The position numbers and the translations under genes were made by a program. From assembly GCA_030267565.1 (NCBI GenBank), contig BRXU01000001.1, forward strand, positions 5,704,001 through 5,768,000: a stretch of DNA of 64,000 nt, given 5' to 3'. Under the pieces are notes generated by a model, which saw only the letters and a list, made by a program, of their open reading frames with translations, was not told the origin of the DNA and did no database searches. Of the stretch, positions 1-12,814 are shown in pieces; the stretch's first letter is position 1; the number at the start of each line of letters is the position of its first letter. This DNA comes from Pleodorina starrii (lineage: Eukaryota > Chlorophyta > Chlorophyceae > Chlamydomonadales > Volvocaceae).

Positions 1-3000
1 CCGCGCTGGCGCTGTGGCTCGGACCCAGCCCTGGATGCCTTTGAGGTGCCCTAACAGCGGCTTGCCCGCCGACGTGCTCTACAACCCCTCCAATAGTTCC
101 CTCAGGTTAGCGGCTCCGGAAAACGCCCTCATCGACCGGCAGCCCTGGCTGCCTCGTGCCACACTCCCGGCCTCGCCCTCGCCCTCGTCCACATCCCCGC
201 CCCCTCCCGCTCCCGCAGCCGCACCTTTGATTGTGATGGGTGCTGTGGGCCGGTCGTCCGGGTCTGTGGGCACCCGCTCCATCGCTGACAACACGTCCAG
301 GCCCCCCACCACCCGGCCGAACACCGAGTGCTTGAAGTCCAGGTGCCGGCAGCTCTGGTGGGGGGGGGGCGAAGGGGCGAACGAGGGGGGAGGGGACAGG
401 GGCGGAACGGCGGGCCTTGAAATGGCATGCACCAATGAACAAACGACGCATGGCTGTGGCACGGCGAGATGCGTAGGCTGGTACACGCGGGGTTCGGACG
501 AGCATTACCCGCTGCATTTGGCAGGCAGGTTAACTTTGCTGTGTTGGGCGCTCGCGATTGATTACGTCAACACAGAGACAGCCGCACTGTCGCATCTGCC
601 TCCCCTTTGCTCTTGCTCTGTGGCCCCACGGGACTTCATAACACAGCGCTTATAACACCGGATCGCACCAGATCACATCACCTGGAATACAGCCGCGGCT
701 TCTTCTCAAGCGACATGCCGTCGGTCCTCCCCAAGCAACCCCTTCCTTGCGCCCCTCCACCGCACGGGCGCTTGCAACCCTCCCCCCTCGCCAGCCCCCT
801 CAAACCCTCGCCCTCGGCCAGTCCCACCCCACCTTGAACGTCACGAAGAACTGCGACCCGTTGGTGTTGGGTCCGCTGTTGGCCATGGACAGCACCCCCC
901 GGCCCGCATGCAGCAGCCGGGAGTCAAGCTCATCTCGGAAGGTGGGACCGAAGATGGACTCGCCGCCCTTGCCCGTGCCCGTGGGGTCGCCTCCCTGGAT
1001 CATGAAGTTCTTTATGGAGCGGTGGAACACAGTGCCATCGTAGTAGCCCATGTCGCACAGCGCCAGGAAGTTCTCGCAGGTGCGGGGCGCCAGGTCGCAG
1101 TGCAGCTCGCAGTTCAGGTCGCCCAGGCTGGTGTGCAGCCGCACGTAGCCCTTCTTGGCGGGGGTGCGCTGCAGCCGGCTGCGCGCTCGCTCGTTGCGGG
1201 TGGTGGGCTGCCAGGCGGTGGAAGTGAAGGAGCGAGAAGCGGCGCCCGTAGTGGCAGCCGACTCCACGTACTTGACGTGGCCCGCCGCCTCGTACCACTG
1301 AGCCGGGCTGGGCTTGCCGCCGTTGGCGTCGGAGGAGGAGCCGGCGGCCGCCGCCGCCGCCGCGGCCCCAGTGGCGGCCCCTCCTCCGCCCTTGCCCTTG
1401 GCTCCGCCCGCCGGCTTGATGTAGTCATCCGTATCCCAGGTGACGGCCCCGGGCTTGAAGGCCGGCATGTCCTGACTCCGGTCCGGAGCGCGCAGCCGCC
1501 AGTCCCCGCCGCCGCCGGCGACAGCGGCAGCGGCGGCGGCGCCTGTCCCTGCGGCCGGTGCCGTTTGGCCCGACGTCGACGCGGCGCCTTGTTGCCGGTC
1601 GTGCGCCTGTCCCTGACCTCCCGCTGCCGCGCTGGCCGCGGTGGCTCCTCCTGCCGCCTTGAGCTTGGCCTCCGCCAGCAGCCTCGCCGCCTCCGCCCGC
1701 TTGCCGCCTCCCCCGCTGGCGAAGGCGCTCTTGGCGTCCTGAGTGTTGAGAGCACCCAGCGCCCGTTTCATGTCCTCGGTGGCGTTGCGGATGCTGCTGC
1801 CGGCGGCTGCCTCGTCGTCCTCGTCGTCCAGAGTCAACTGCCGCTTGACTACGGGGCACGAAGGGGGGGCAGCAGCAGCACAGGCCTGGTCAAGGAGCAG
1901 AGAAGCAGCCGCGGGGGGTTTACGCCCAGTAAACCGCCAACAGAATCTGACATGGGGCATGCGGGAGCAGCGGAGGCCGCCCTCCGCGCCCGTCCGCCCC
2001 CCTCCGGATCCCACCGTGGTCGAACTGGTCAATGGTTCGGCCGCTGAGGTGCAGCGGGTCCTGGATGTGGATGATGTCCTTGCGGCTGAACGGCTCGTCC
2101 GTGAGCAGGTCCTTCCAGTTCTTGGGTTTCACGCACAGCTCCTCAACCGCCTCCCAGCAGTACACGTTGCCGGTGGGGCGCACGGCCACGATGTGGGTGT
2201 GCTCGGTGAACACCTGAGGGAGGGAGGGAGGGAGGGAGGGAGGGAGGGAGGGAGGGAGGGAGGGAGGGAGGGAGGGAGCGATCGGGGGGCCGGGCAACGG
2301 CAACGTGTCCCCGAGCGACGACAACGGACATAGGGGGGAGGTATGCAATCGATTTGCTGTCCATGGCGGCGAAAAGGCGCAGGAACGCACCTCATGCCGC
2401 ACCTGGTATTGCTGTTGCAGTGCAGTGGCGGAGGCGCCAGCACCGGTGGCCCCGTGGGGGCGGCGGTGGCGCCGGCAAGCTCGCCGATGCCCCGTTGCCC
2501 CCCTCCCCCAGCTGCCCACCCACCTTTCCCATGACGGGGCAAGTGAACTCCCCGTCAGCGTTCTTTGTGAAGTTGAGGCGGGTGAGGTCCTTGAGCTGAA
2601 GAGGCTCGCCGCTCACGGGGTGCTTCTTAAACTTCATGATGTACGGCACGATGGACGTAATGTCGTATACGGTGCCATCGTCCGTGCAGACCGGGTCCTC
2701 GAAGGGCGTGAAGTGGATGGCGCAGCAGTGGAACGGCAGCCGCTTGAAGGGCGCGGCGGCCCTCCCGCCCTTAAAACCGCCTGCGTGCCCACGGGACGAA
2801 GGTGGCACGTCATTGGCATAGCCATGAGCGTCGGTGTGCACCTCAAAGCTCCAAGGCAAGAGGGTGCTCTTCGATCACCGGCTTCTTGGGAATACACGCA
2901 GGCAGGGATAACGGACAAGGGGCGGCCGCCAGCAGCGACCAACGGGTCAACTCGCTCGTCGCGGTCATGCCGATTTCTGCAGCGCGACGCATAGCCCTTT

Positions 3001-3261
3001 CCATATGCTCTTCAAGTGCATAATGATGGACATGGCTTTTGTCTCGCAATAAAAACAGCTTTGGACAGCTGTAGGGAGGCCCAACAGCTGCCCCAAACGC
3101 AGTTTGCGGCGCAGAACTCCACAGTACAGATTAGCACTAACCAGTGCGTACAAGGACTGAGACGCCCACACTAGGAAGACTGCGCAGGACTTACCCCACT
3201 CCTCCTTCCATTCCTTTGTGGTAAGGAATAGTCGATCCTTTTGATGCTGTTTCTTTCCCAT
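1..3261 (-). CDS. U-box/cyclophilin peptidyl-prolyl isomerase, PPIL2/CYP60 type (3' end incomplete)
   Basis: Spliced protein begins [10 protein letters not shown] at 3261, the diagnostic N-terminus of the PPIL2/plant CYP60 (PUB49) family. Proposed exons, all joining in phase: 3261-3195, 2780-2524 (U-box start, [15 protein letters not shown]), 2213-2015 (second U-box half, [21 protein letters not shown]), 1848-833 and 354-225. The fourth exon holds a Gly/Ala-rich linker of about 200 residues, then the cyclophilin fold ([57 protein letters not shown]); the fifth ends the fold ([15 protein letters not shown]). Known relatives are nuclear, spliceosome-associated, and combine U-box ubiquitin-ligase and prolyl-isomerase-like domains. 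The last exon, expected to carry the family's short C-terminal tail, was not found between 1 and 224, so the gene probably continues left. It is divergent from the XPF gene. Confidence 0.9.
2217..2278. repeat. GGGA/AGGG tetranucleotide run in an intron
   Basis: About fifteen tetranucleotide copies directly beside the acceptor of the cyclophilin gene's third exon. On the coding (minus) strand it reads as a (CCCT)n polypyrimidine tract feeding the CAG acceptor at 2214-2216, so it may serve as an extreme polypyrimidine tract. Confidence 0.9.
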
Positions 3262-4044
3262 GACGAATGAGTATTGTCAATATAGCGCAAAGGAGCAGTG
3301 ACAAATTTACGTTAACGTGCCAAACAACGACTTGAATCACGTCATGACGGAAAGGCTGCGGAGTTTTGTCACAGTCAAGTTAACTGCAGGTAAATGTAAC
3401 ATGCGAATCTCAAGGCTCGTCGTCGCTCCGCCAATCAATGACTTTCCAGTGTGTGTGCCGTTCGTACTGCTGTTTGTACGGCAGCGTACCACAGGCGCCC
3501 AGGGGACAGGGCATTGGTTTTTTCTCGCAAAAAACTAGCCATGCAATCCTCATGTTCGGATGCACTTACTATGCAAGGGCGGCCAACGAAACCTGAACGT
3601 GGATCTGATGGGCTAGAAACGTCCCTTCCTCTGGTCCCTTCACCTGCCTGCTTGTGAACTGTCGGCGATCCCCTTGAGAACAGGGGTGCCGCTTAGTTCG
3701 CCGGGAACTCGGGGTCCTCAGGGTAGACAGAGTCGGAGGGGGCGCTCCTGGCTAGCTGGCTTCCCAGGTGGCCAACCACCTGCTTGCCGTGCTCTCAACG
3801 ACGTAACCACCTTAACGGCCAAAACGCCGATTCCGCGATTCGTAAATTCGTTGAGGTCGCCGCCTCCTTCCAAGTACCAATGCTACCAAGCTTGACGGTG
3901 TCGCTTTCACCTTTAATTTTATAACGAATACGAATGAAGAGCTATTCCCGTCTTGGTAGGTAGGGCCAACCGGGCGAACCGGAAGCGGCCTAAAATAATA
4001 AATGGCAAGGAGTGCGCGTATTACCTAAGTTCTTGAATATATAA
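3262..4044. promoter_or_regulatory. Divergent intergenic region, cyclophilin (-) / XPF (+)
   Basis: About 780 bp between two head-to-head start codons, visibly less GC-rich than the genes and without a convincing ORF. By position it must hold both promoters and 5' UTRs. No specific element could be assigned by eye, beyond A/T-rich stretches near 3900-4045. Confidence 0.55.
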
Positions 4045-7000
4045 ATGAACGGCAACGCAGCTCTGTTACAGCAGCACGCAGAGGCGCTGGCGCTGTCCTC
4101 GCCACTGCTGCTGCCTTATGAGCGGCAGCTGCTGGAGGATGCCATTATGGTAGGAATTAAAACACAAAGCGCGCACTACCTTGCAGTTGGCGAGTGACAG
4201 GCCTGTGCAGAACTGTCCGGCGATGCAATGCAGCACCCGCGCAATATGTTTTCTTGAAATGCACCTAAATGTTCACCCCAGGATGATTCGATGATTATTA
4301 CGGCCGCTGGGCTGGGCTGGCAGCGCGTTGCGGCCGTCCTGCTGCGCATCGCACAGCACGCGCGGATGGCGGGAGCGAACGAGCTGGACGCGCCGCAAGC
4401 GCAAAATCAGCTGGCATCGCAGCAGCAGCATTCAGACCCAGCCCATCCACAGCCCGCAGCCGCTGCCTCGGCAGCCGCCAGGGCAACCTCCTCGCCCACA
4501 GCACCACCTGTCGCCGCAGCGCCCGGCCCGCAGCATCCGGCGCGCGGCGGCTTGCCGGGCTGCGTGCTGGTTCTGGGCGCCTCCCCCTGGCAGCGCGCCC
4601 TCATTACTTCGGAGCTGGCCCGCCACGACCCCTCGCTGCCGCCCCCCGTGGACATCACCAACGAGGTGCCCGCCAGTGAGCGGGTGCAGCTCTACCGGGC
4701 CTCCCCGGGCGGCCGCCCGCTGTTCATCACCCCCCGCATCCTGGTGGTGGACCTCTTGTCGCACCGCCTGCGAGGGAGGGAGGTGGCGGGGGTGCTGCTG
4801 CTGAACGCGCACCGAGCCAGCGACACCAGCGGGGAGGGCTTCGCGGTGGCGCTGCTGAGGGCGGACTGCCCCGCCGGAGGAGGGCGCGGAGGTGCCAGCG
4901 CCGGCTGCTGGGTGCGGGCGCTGTCGGATGCACCCGTGGCGTTCAACCAGGGGTTCAACCGGGTGGAGAAGGTCATGAAGGCGCTGCACCTGAGGCGGCT
5001 GCACCTGTGGCCGCGATTCCAGGAGCACGTACGGCAGTGCCTGGACGAGCACAAACCCGTGGTGAGGCGGGTTCGGAGCGAGGGACAGGACAGGACGGGA
5101 CGGGATGGGGGAGGGAAGGCAGCAGTGCGCAGCGCTCGGGTTTGCTGGTCAATCGTTGAGCCGTACAACCAGTCGCGGCCAGTGCACCGATCACGTCCAG
5201 GGAAAGCCGCCAACGACTCGGCGGCTGCCGCCCTACCGCCATGACTCTCCCCCATCCTGCCACTGCTGCTGCTGCCGCCTCTACCCCTGCCGGTGCTTGT
5301 ACTGCCGCTGCAGGTTGTTGAGTGGGATCAGGAGCTGAGCGGCGCCATGTTGCTCATTCAGGCTGCGCTGCTTGAGGTGCTGGAGGGACTCATTCGGGAG
5401 CTGAGGAGGACCAACAACAAACTGGACACGTGAGGGAGGGAGGGCGGGATGAGCAGGGGCTGAGAAGGGGCTGAGGAGGGGCTGAGGAGGGGGGTTGAGG
5501 GGGGGCTGAGGTAATGAATACGGAAGCGCAGCGATGAACTGAAGGCGACATTGGCGAATGGGCCCAGTGCTACCCTCCAAAGACACCCCTGTGTGTGTGG
5601 GAGGAGTGGCGCCCCCGGGGAGCAGTGCGGGTCGCGGGGTCGCGGCCGGGTGTACTCCCCGGGCTGCGGGGTGCACGGTCGCCCCACACACCGGCTGGGG
5701 CCCGACCGCCTGCCGTAGCCTGCGCCAGCTCCCCCGGGTCGGGTCGGGTCGGGTCGGGTCGGGTCGGGTCGGGTCGGGTCGGGTCGGGTCGGGTCGGGTC
5801 GGGTCGGGTCGGAGGGCCTTTAACATCCTGCTGTGCCCCCTCCCCTCCCCTCGGCCCTCCGCACCCCCGCTCCCGCTCCCGCTCCCGTGCAGATCTGAGC
5901 TGGTTCTGGAGAACGGAGTTCTGCGGTCGTTCGATGAGATCGTGAGGCGGCAGTTGGACCCCATCTGGCACACAGTCAGCTGGAAGACACGCCGCATCTG
6001 CGCGTAAGTAGGGCCCAGGGGGTGGGGAAAGGAGCCGGGGGAGCTGGGGGGCCGGGGAGCTGTGGGGCCGGGGGGCCACTTGGCCAACGGGCCACTTAGC
6101 CGGCGAGGGAGAGAGTCCGAGCGGGAGCCTTATCAGCGCCGTCTTGAGCAAATGGGTGAGGACTGAGGAGGGCAGCCCGTGCCACCCGACCCGCGGTGTA
6201 GGTGCGCGTCAACAGACAGGACGTGTGGGAAGGCAGAGCAACAACCGCTGCCTCTGCTTCACTGGAAAACCCTTCGCTGACCACTTCGGCCGCGGCGCTC
6301 GCCCTCAGCGGAGCCTTCACACTTCCGTTCAATCGCCCTCTGACCCATCTCCCCCTCTTGCGTTCACCCCGGCCTACCTGCCCCCCCCTCAGCGACCTGC
6401 GCACACTGCGCGAGTTGTCCGCTCTGTTGCTATCCACCGACTGCGTCACCTTCCTCGCCCACCTGGAGGGACTGAGGCAGAGCGAGGGGGTGCGCTGCGT
6501 CTGGCTCTTCCACGACGCAACACACGCCATCTACGAGCAGGCGAGGAGGGGGCCAGTGGGTGGGATGGGGGGCCGTGAGATGGGCCTGGAGGCGGGCGGA
6601 GGGGGTCGGGAAAGAGCCCCGCAGAAGACAAAGAGCTGGCGGACTTGTCGACCAATGCAGGGCGGCCCCCGTGTGTTGGGGGGCGGTCGATGGGGCGGGA
6701 GGTGGCGCAGGTGAGGTGAGGAAAAGGAGTTCGTCGGGAGGAGGCTACGGTACGCTACTCATAACTGCACTTCACTCCACTGCTCAGCTCAGCTCTTCAC
6801 TGGGCTGCTCTCCACGTCCGCGGTGCCGCCCTCCGTCTGTAGGCCCGCCGGCGAGTCTACATTTACCGCCAGCAAGGGGCGGTGGAGAAGGCAGCGGCGG
6901 CAGCAGTCGGCAGCGGCAGCGGCGGCGGCGAGGGCTCGGAGGTGGAGGCGGTCCTTGAGGAGCCGCCCAAGTGGGGTCTGTTGGTGGAGGTGCTGGGGGA

Positions 7001-10000
7001 GGTGCAGCGGCAGCGGAGGCAGCTCAGGGCACTCGGGCAGCTGCACCCGCAGGGGGCAGCGGCGGCGATTGCGGCGGCGGGGCAGCGGGAGGGGGCGGCG
7101 GCGGACACTACGACCCGGGGGTCTGGCGGCGGCGGCGCACAGGACCGCGGTCGCAGTACGACAGAGGCTTCGATACGGAGTCGTACGGCGGCGGCGGCAG
7201 AGTCGGGGGTGGAGGTGGTTGATCTGGCGTCCAGCGACGAAGGCAGCGACGGTGCGGAGGAGGACGAAGAGGACGGGCGCCAAGTGCGGGGGAGGGCGGC
7301 TGGCGTCGCCGCCGGTGGCACAGCTGCGGCGTCCAACGCGCGAGGCGGCGCTGCTGCTGCCGGGGCAGGTGGCGCCGAAGCGGACGCTGCAGTCGATGGC
7401 CCGTCTCTGCGGGCGTTGTTGGAGGAGCTGGGACTGCTGAGCGACACCGGGGGGGCAGCGGGGGGCGGAGGAGCAGCGGCATCTGGGGCAGCGGCGGCAG
7501 GGGGCGACAAGGCGGGAGGCCCGAGCGGAAGTGGTGCGGCCGGCGCAGTGCCTGGCTGCGGGCCGGCGGATGCGGGGGCTGCTGCTGCTGTGGTGACCCC
7601 TCGCGACCTGCGGCTGTTGGCGGAGGCGGGTCGGGGTCCGGTGCTGGTGGTGGCTCGGGAGCTGCACTCGGCTAGACTGCTGGAGAGGGTGGTGCGGGAA
7701 GGTGAGGGGGAAGGGCTGGGGCTGGGGCTGGTGCTGCCAGGCGGCATCCACCTGCCGCCTCGCATCCTCCCTTACACATCTGGGTTCCTCTTCTGTGTTC
7801 CGCGTCTTTCCATTCTTACCCTTCTGCGCCTTTTCATCCTCCCACCAACGACCTCCCAATTGACCAACGCCCCACCGCCTGCCGTCACCTTGCCACCGCA
7901 GGCGGTCGAGCCGTCATGCAGCACCTGTACGAGTCCTACCTGCTCAGCAAGCTCTCGACCTCGGAGGGAGGGGCAGGCCGCGGAGGGGCTAACGGCGGCG
8001 GTGGCGGCACCACAGGTGGCCGCGCTGGTGGCCGCGCTGGCGGTCGCGGCGGCGGGTGGAAGCGGTACCGTGGGGGCGGCGGCGGCGACCCGGATGAGTC
8101 GGGCAGGGGTCCGGTGCTGCGGCCCGGGGAGCACCAGGCGCTGCTGGCGGAGGCGCACCGGGTGGGGGCGGAGAGGGGGGACCTGACAGAGGCGCCGGGC
8201 GGGCGGGCGGCGAAGCGAGCCAAGCTGGGGCAGGGCGAGGCGGGAGGAGCTGCGGGGGGGACTGCCGGCGGCGGCAGGGGGGCGCGCGGGCGGGTCAGCG
8301 CTGCTGGAGGCGGAGGCAGCGCTCGCGGCAGGGGTCGGCGGGGTGGCAGCGGTGGCGGCGGTGCGCGGCGGCAGCGCAAGCCGGATGACTCGCCGGTGCG
8401 AGTGGCGGCGGCGGCTGAGGAGGAGGGCATGGAGGAGGAGGAGGAGGAGCAGGAGAGGGATAAGGGGATAGAGGGGCGTGCGGCAGCGGCGACTCGAGCG
8501 GCTACAGCCACCGGGGCTCACTCCGGGGTCCTCCCGCGGGCTGGTCGGGCTGGTCGGGCTGGTCGGGGTGCGGCTGCTACCCATGCCGGCGGCGGTAATG
8601 GCGACGATGACGACGACGACGAGGGCGGTGCCAGTGACCCTCAATCTGATGCGGATGAGTGGGCGGACAGGGGGCAGCAGCCGCGGAGCCGCCGGGCAGC
8701 GCAGAAATCGCGTGGAGGCGGGGGGACGGGGGGAAGAAGGCGAGCTGGTGACGGTGGCGGGCGCAGTGCCGGCAGGGCTGAGCAGCGCGGGGGACGCGGA
8801 CGCGGGGGCGGACGCGGGGGCAACGGAGCTGCGGCCCCAGGTAAGGGGAGAGCTCCCGCCACCGCAGGCGGGCGTGGGGCAGCTGCAGCAGCTAGGCCGG
8901 AGTCAGCAGCAGCGGCGGGCGGGGCGACCACGACTGGCCCGGGGGGCGGCGATGGCCTCGGAGCCGGCTCACCTTCGCAGCCTTCCTCGCCCCCTCCTCC
9001 ACTGCTCGTGGATGTGCACTTTGTGAGTCTGGACAGCCACGACGAGTTCGTGCTGTGGCGGCTGCGGCCCTCCTTCGTCATCATGTACGAACCAGATCTG
9101 GCTTTCCTGCGACAGGTGGGGCCTGGAGTGGAGTGGAGTGGAGAGGAGTGGTCCTGGGCGGGACGGGGGTGCGGGTGGGGGGGGGGACCGGGGGATCGCT
9201 GCTCCACACCGCCCTGCCTGCCTGCCAGGTGGGCACTGGTTGGGGGCAGCTGCGGCCTTCATCGACCGCATCGAGAAAGCGCCGGGGGATGACCAGACGG
9301 CGAAGCAACCAGCCTTGGGGAGATCCGGAACCGGGGGGGCCTGTACTGCGGAGGGGTGAGTGGGGGTGTGGTTACGGTACCAAGATGGGGGGCAGGGTCC
9401 ACTGCTCTGGTGCGCCGGTGACCCCCGGTGAACCCCGGCACACCCCCCCTGGCGCCTCCCTCCAAGCCTCCACCGCCTCCACCATCACGTCCCCTCCTGC
9501 TCCCAGGTGGAGGTGTACCAGGCCGAGCGCTGCCTGGCGGGCGGCTGCCCCCTGTGGCTGCACACCCTCAGCTACGGCCAGTCACTGGAGCAGCAGCGCT
9601 TCCGGGCGGCGGTGGAGCGGGAGCGGGACACCCTGCTGCGACTCATTCAGGTCAAACAGCACCTGGTGCTGCCGGCGCAGGCGGTGGTCGCGCAGGTGGG
9701 GGGGCAGTCAGCAGGGTGAGGGAGCGGCGGGGAGCAGGCTGGCAAGGGGGTGTATGTGTGTGCTACCTTAGGGGTGGACCGTTCTGAAATGCAGCGGTGC
9801 CTGCCAGATGTGGTGTGCCCCCCCAGCAGCAGCAGCAGCCGGTGCTATGATCGGGTCGGCATTGGGGTACACGGCTGGATCAAGGGTACACAAAGGAGGC
9901 CGCAGGGGACGGACGGAGAGCGGGCGGGGCGGGGCGGGGGGGACTTGCGGCCGGAGAGGTGCGGGTACCGGTCAGTGTCCTCCCTCAGGCTCCTCAACAT

Positions 10001-11807
10001 GCTCCTCGCACCACCGCTCCATGTGCTGCCTCGGGGTCGCGTACCTCCCACCCTCACTCGCATGCTGCCCAACCTCCCTCCTCCTCCTCCTCCTCCTCCC
10101 CCTCCTCTTTTCGGTGGCAGGGCCCGAATGGAGCAACTGGTGGGGGCGGGGGCGGGGTCGGGGCTCTGAGTGCGGACTTGTGGCTGGACGTGTACAGCGC
10201 CAACGCACTCACCCGGGTGGCGGGCGGCAGGGCGGCGGCACGAGGAGGCGGGCTGGGGGCCGGCGGGCCGGGGGGCCCCAAGCGCCTGGTGGTGGATGTG
10301 CGCGAGTTCATGAGCAGCCTGCCGGCGGTGCTGCACCAAAAGGTACGACACACGGCACCGGGGGGGGGATACGATGCCGGCGGCCTGCCTGCAGCTGCGA
10401 CGGAGGGGGCGGGGAGGCCTCCACGGATTGAATTGCGGCTGGGTGCAGTTGGGCGGCAGTTGACCGCGGGGGACTGCGCATGGCCGTGTCGAAACCCATG
10501 GCCTTGCAGTTGCTTGCAGCAGGCAGGGCGTTCCAAACAATCGCCCCCCCAGCACGGCCTCCTCCTGCCGACCCGATTTCATCTGATACCGCCCCCCGCC
10601 CTCGGGCCCTCCCTCCCCCCCCCAGGGCTTCGAGCTGCTCCCCGTCACCCTGGAGGTGGGCGACTACGTGTTGAGTCCGCAGCTGGTGGTGGAACGGAAG
10701 AGCCTGCCGGACCTGCATGCGAGCCTGGCCAGCGGAAGGTGGGGGCAGGCCGGGACACGGGGGAGGGGAAGGGGAAGGGGGGGACAGACCCGGGAAGCGT
10801 CCGTTGCAGCGTGCATGCGGGCTAGGCGAGGGCGAATTCGCACGGTGTTGTGTGCCTGTTGCCACGACCACCACCACGACCACCACCACCACCGCCACCA
10901 GCAGGTCGGCGCAATCCCCAACTGTGGTCCACCGGCTGGCCTCCTCCCCACCTTCCACCCCGCCGCCGCCGCCGCCGCTGCCAGGTTGTACCACCAGGCC
11001 GAGGTGATGTGCCGCCACTACGCCCGGCCGCTGCTGCTGATCGAGTTCGATGCGGACCGCCAGTTCGGGCTGCAGAGCGCCTCGGAGCTGGGCGACGACA
11101 TCGACCCCAAGAACGTCATCTCGAAGCTCACGCTGCTCACACTGCATTTCCCCAAGCTCAGGTGGAGGGGGGGGGGCAGTGGGCAGGGCGCGCACATGTG
11201 TGTATGTGCGTTGTGGAGATGAGGGCCCCAACGACCTGGCCGTGCGCCGAGGTGGTGCGCTGTGTTGGGTTGCATCAGTTGGCCTCCGTTGGCCCGTTTT
11301 GCCTCGACCCATCTCTCCCGGCCGCTCCTGCAGCAGCTACCCGCTACCCTACCAGCGGATGTATCATGACATGCTGTCCCTCCCCACGCCACCCGCCTCG
11401 CTCCCTTCTCCGGGCACCAGGCTGCTCTGGTCTCGGAGCCCCCACGCCACTGCCGACCTGTTCGCGTCGCTCAAGTCCAACCAGGACGAGCCCGACCCCG
11501 CGGCGGCGGCGCTTGTGGGGGTGCCGCTGGGGCCGGACGGAGTGCCGCTGCCGCTGCAGCCAGGGGCCGCGCCGGGCCAGGGCCAGGGCAGCGGCGCAGC
11601 AGGCGGTCCGGCGGCTGCCTACCCGCTGGAGTCGGTGGTCAATCAGCCGGCGCTGGAGCTGCTGCGAAGGCTGCCCGGAGTCAATGGTGAGGCGCGGGGG
11701 GGGGGTGCAGGGTGGCCTCGCGCAGTGGTGGTGCTGAAGGGGGGGAGCCCCAGGTGCGGAGATCCGACCCGGGGGCTTGCCCCGTCTCGCCCCCCCGCTT
11801 GCGCTCG

Positions 11808-11839
<32 letters not shown>

Positions 11840-12142
11840 GGTGAACATTGCTACCCAAGACGCGCTTTGAAATCCCTGTTCCCTTCTGTGGCCCTGACGC
11901 CTTGCAGCACCAATATAGTAGTACCATTATCTTACGGCACTCGAGTCAGCCCTCCCCACTCCCGCACCCGTCTCACCCCTTCACCGCCGCCAGACTCCAA
12001 CTACCGCGCCATTTTGGGCCACGTGTCCAGCCTGGCCGAGTTGGCGGCGCTGCCCCTGCAGCGGCTGGAGAGCATTATGGCTTCCGCCAAGAACGCCCGC
12101 GCGCTGAGGGAGTTCCTGGACGCCCCTTGCCCGCGGATATGA
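4045..12142 (+). CDS. DNA repair endonuclease XPF/ERCC4/RAD1 homologue
   Basis: Catalytic half of the XPF-ERCC1 structure-specific endonuclease (nucleotide-excision and crosslink repair, nuclear). Exons, in phase: 4045-4149, 4282-5061, 5314-5429, 5893-6003, 6393-6540, 6843-7701, 7902-9115, 9507-9695, 10121-10342, 10626-10738, 10985-11161, 11421-11686, 11994-12142, about 1,482 residues (human about 916). The N-terminal part is the degenerate helicase-like domain (FITPRILVVDLLSHRL, LHLRRLHLWPRFQEHV). Residues about 440-1050 carry acidic, Ala/Gly and RGG-rich insertions. The ERCC4 nuclease core is intact: VVDVREFMSSLP, then VGDYVLSPQLVVERKS with the GD...ERK motif. The end is the tandem helix-hairpin-helix region (LLRRLPGVN, LAALPLQRLESIM). 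An extra exon between 9696 and 10120 is possible. The 6541 donor reads GC rather than GT. Confidence 0.95.
5736..5810. repeat. (GGGTC)15 pentamer microsatellite in an XPF intron
   Basis: Fifteen uninterrupted GGGTC copies in the intron between the third and fourth XPF exons. It is G-rich on the transcribed RNA sense strand. Confidence 0.97.
11809..11838. repeat. (CA)15 microsatellite in the last XPF intron
   Basis: Fifteen uninterrupted CA dinucleotides inside the intron 11687-11993. Likely length-polymorphic; no coding effect. Confidence 0.97.
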
Positions 12143-12814
12143 CATACACATCACATTTGTCACATGTACACGGGGGATGAGTCAGCGCCATGTTATGAAG
12201 GGCGTGAAGGGGCGTTGCTCCGGCGGGATGGATGGGCAGAGGGAGTGGAGTGGAGTGGGTGGAGCGGTGCGTGGTGAGCTGGGTGGGCCTTGCGTGAAGC
12301 GAGCGGAGGGATGAGAGACTGTTTGCTGCCTGTCCTGGGTTCTGGGTTCTGGGTTCTGGGGGACTCTGGGAAAGCTGAGCTTCCTGCCTTCCTCGGGTGG
12401 GCTCACGTGGGCACAGTGCACCGGAGGCAGCAGCACCGAGAAGAAGCGGGAGAGTGGAGGCAGGAGTGCACATTCATTAATCGTATAACGAGAAACCGTG
12501 CAAAGGATGGAGCTGTGGAGAGGATATCCCGATGCCATACCGGTCGTACTTTGGCCGCGGAGAGCCTTCCTCGGGTGCGTTGCCTCTCTTGGAGCTCACT
12601 CGGGCGACATGCGTGCGTGCGAGTCGACTAATGGATCGCAGTACATGTACCGTCCGTATGTATGTATGTAAGGCGCACTCTGGGCTGTCAGGGACTATGG
12701 CGCTGGAAGCTAGTGGTTGGAACTGGGGGCGCGCCGCATGGTACTGCTGAAGGGTGATTAGGTCATGAGCAGCACTTTACTCGCCGACAGCGATACGATC
12801 TCAGTGGGTTTGTC
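12143..12814. other. XPF 3' UTR and spacer before the repeat field
   Basis: No gene seen. Contains short GGTTCTG direct repeats near 12335-12361 and a TGTAA motif at 12667-12671. XPF and Sam50 converge on this interval and the repeat field beyond it. Confidence 0.6.
12667..12671 (+). terminator. Candidate TGTAA poly(A) signal for XPF
   Basis: TGTAA is the usual nuclear polyadenylation signal in Chlamydomonas and relatives. This is the first clear copy downstream of the XPF stop, giving a 3' UTR of about 530 nt. Assignment rests on position only. Confidence 0.5.

Noticed and set aside
908..2047. 379-codon plus-strand ORF opposite the cyclophilin linker exon
   Set aside because: Shadow of a GC-rich coding exon; the minus frame carries the conserved cyclophilin sequence.
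9750..10120. Additional XPF exon starting MWCAPPAAAAAG near 9807
   Set aside because: An acceptor precedes it and phase is compatible, but the sequence is low-complexity and unconserved; left as a possibility only.
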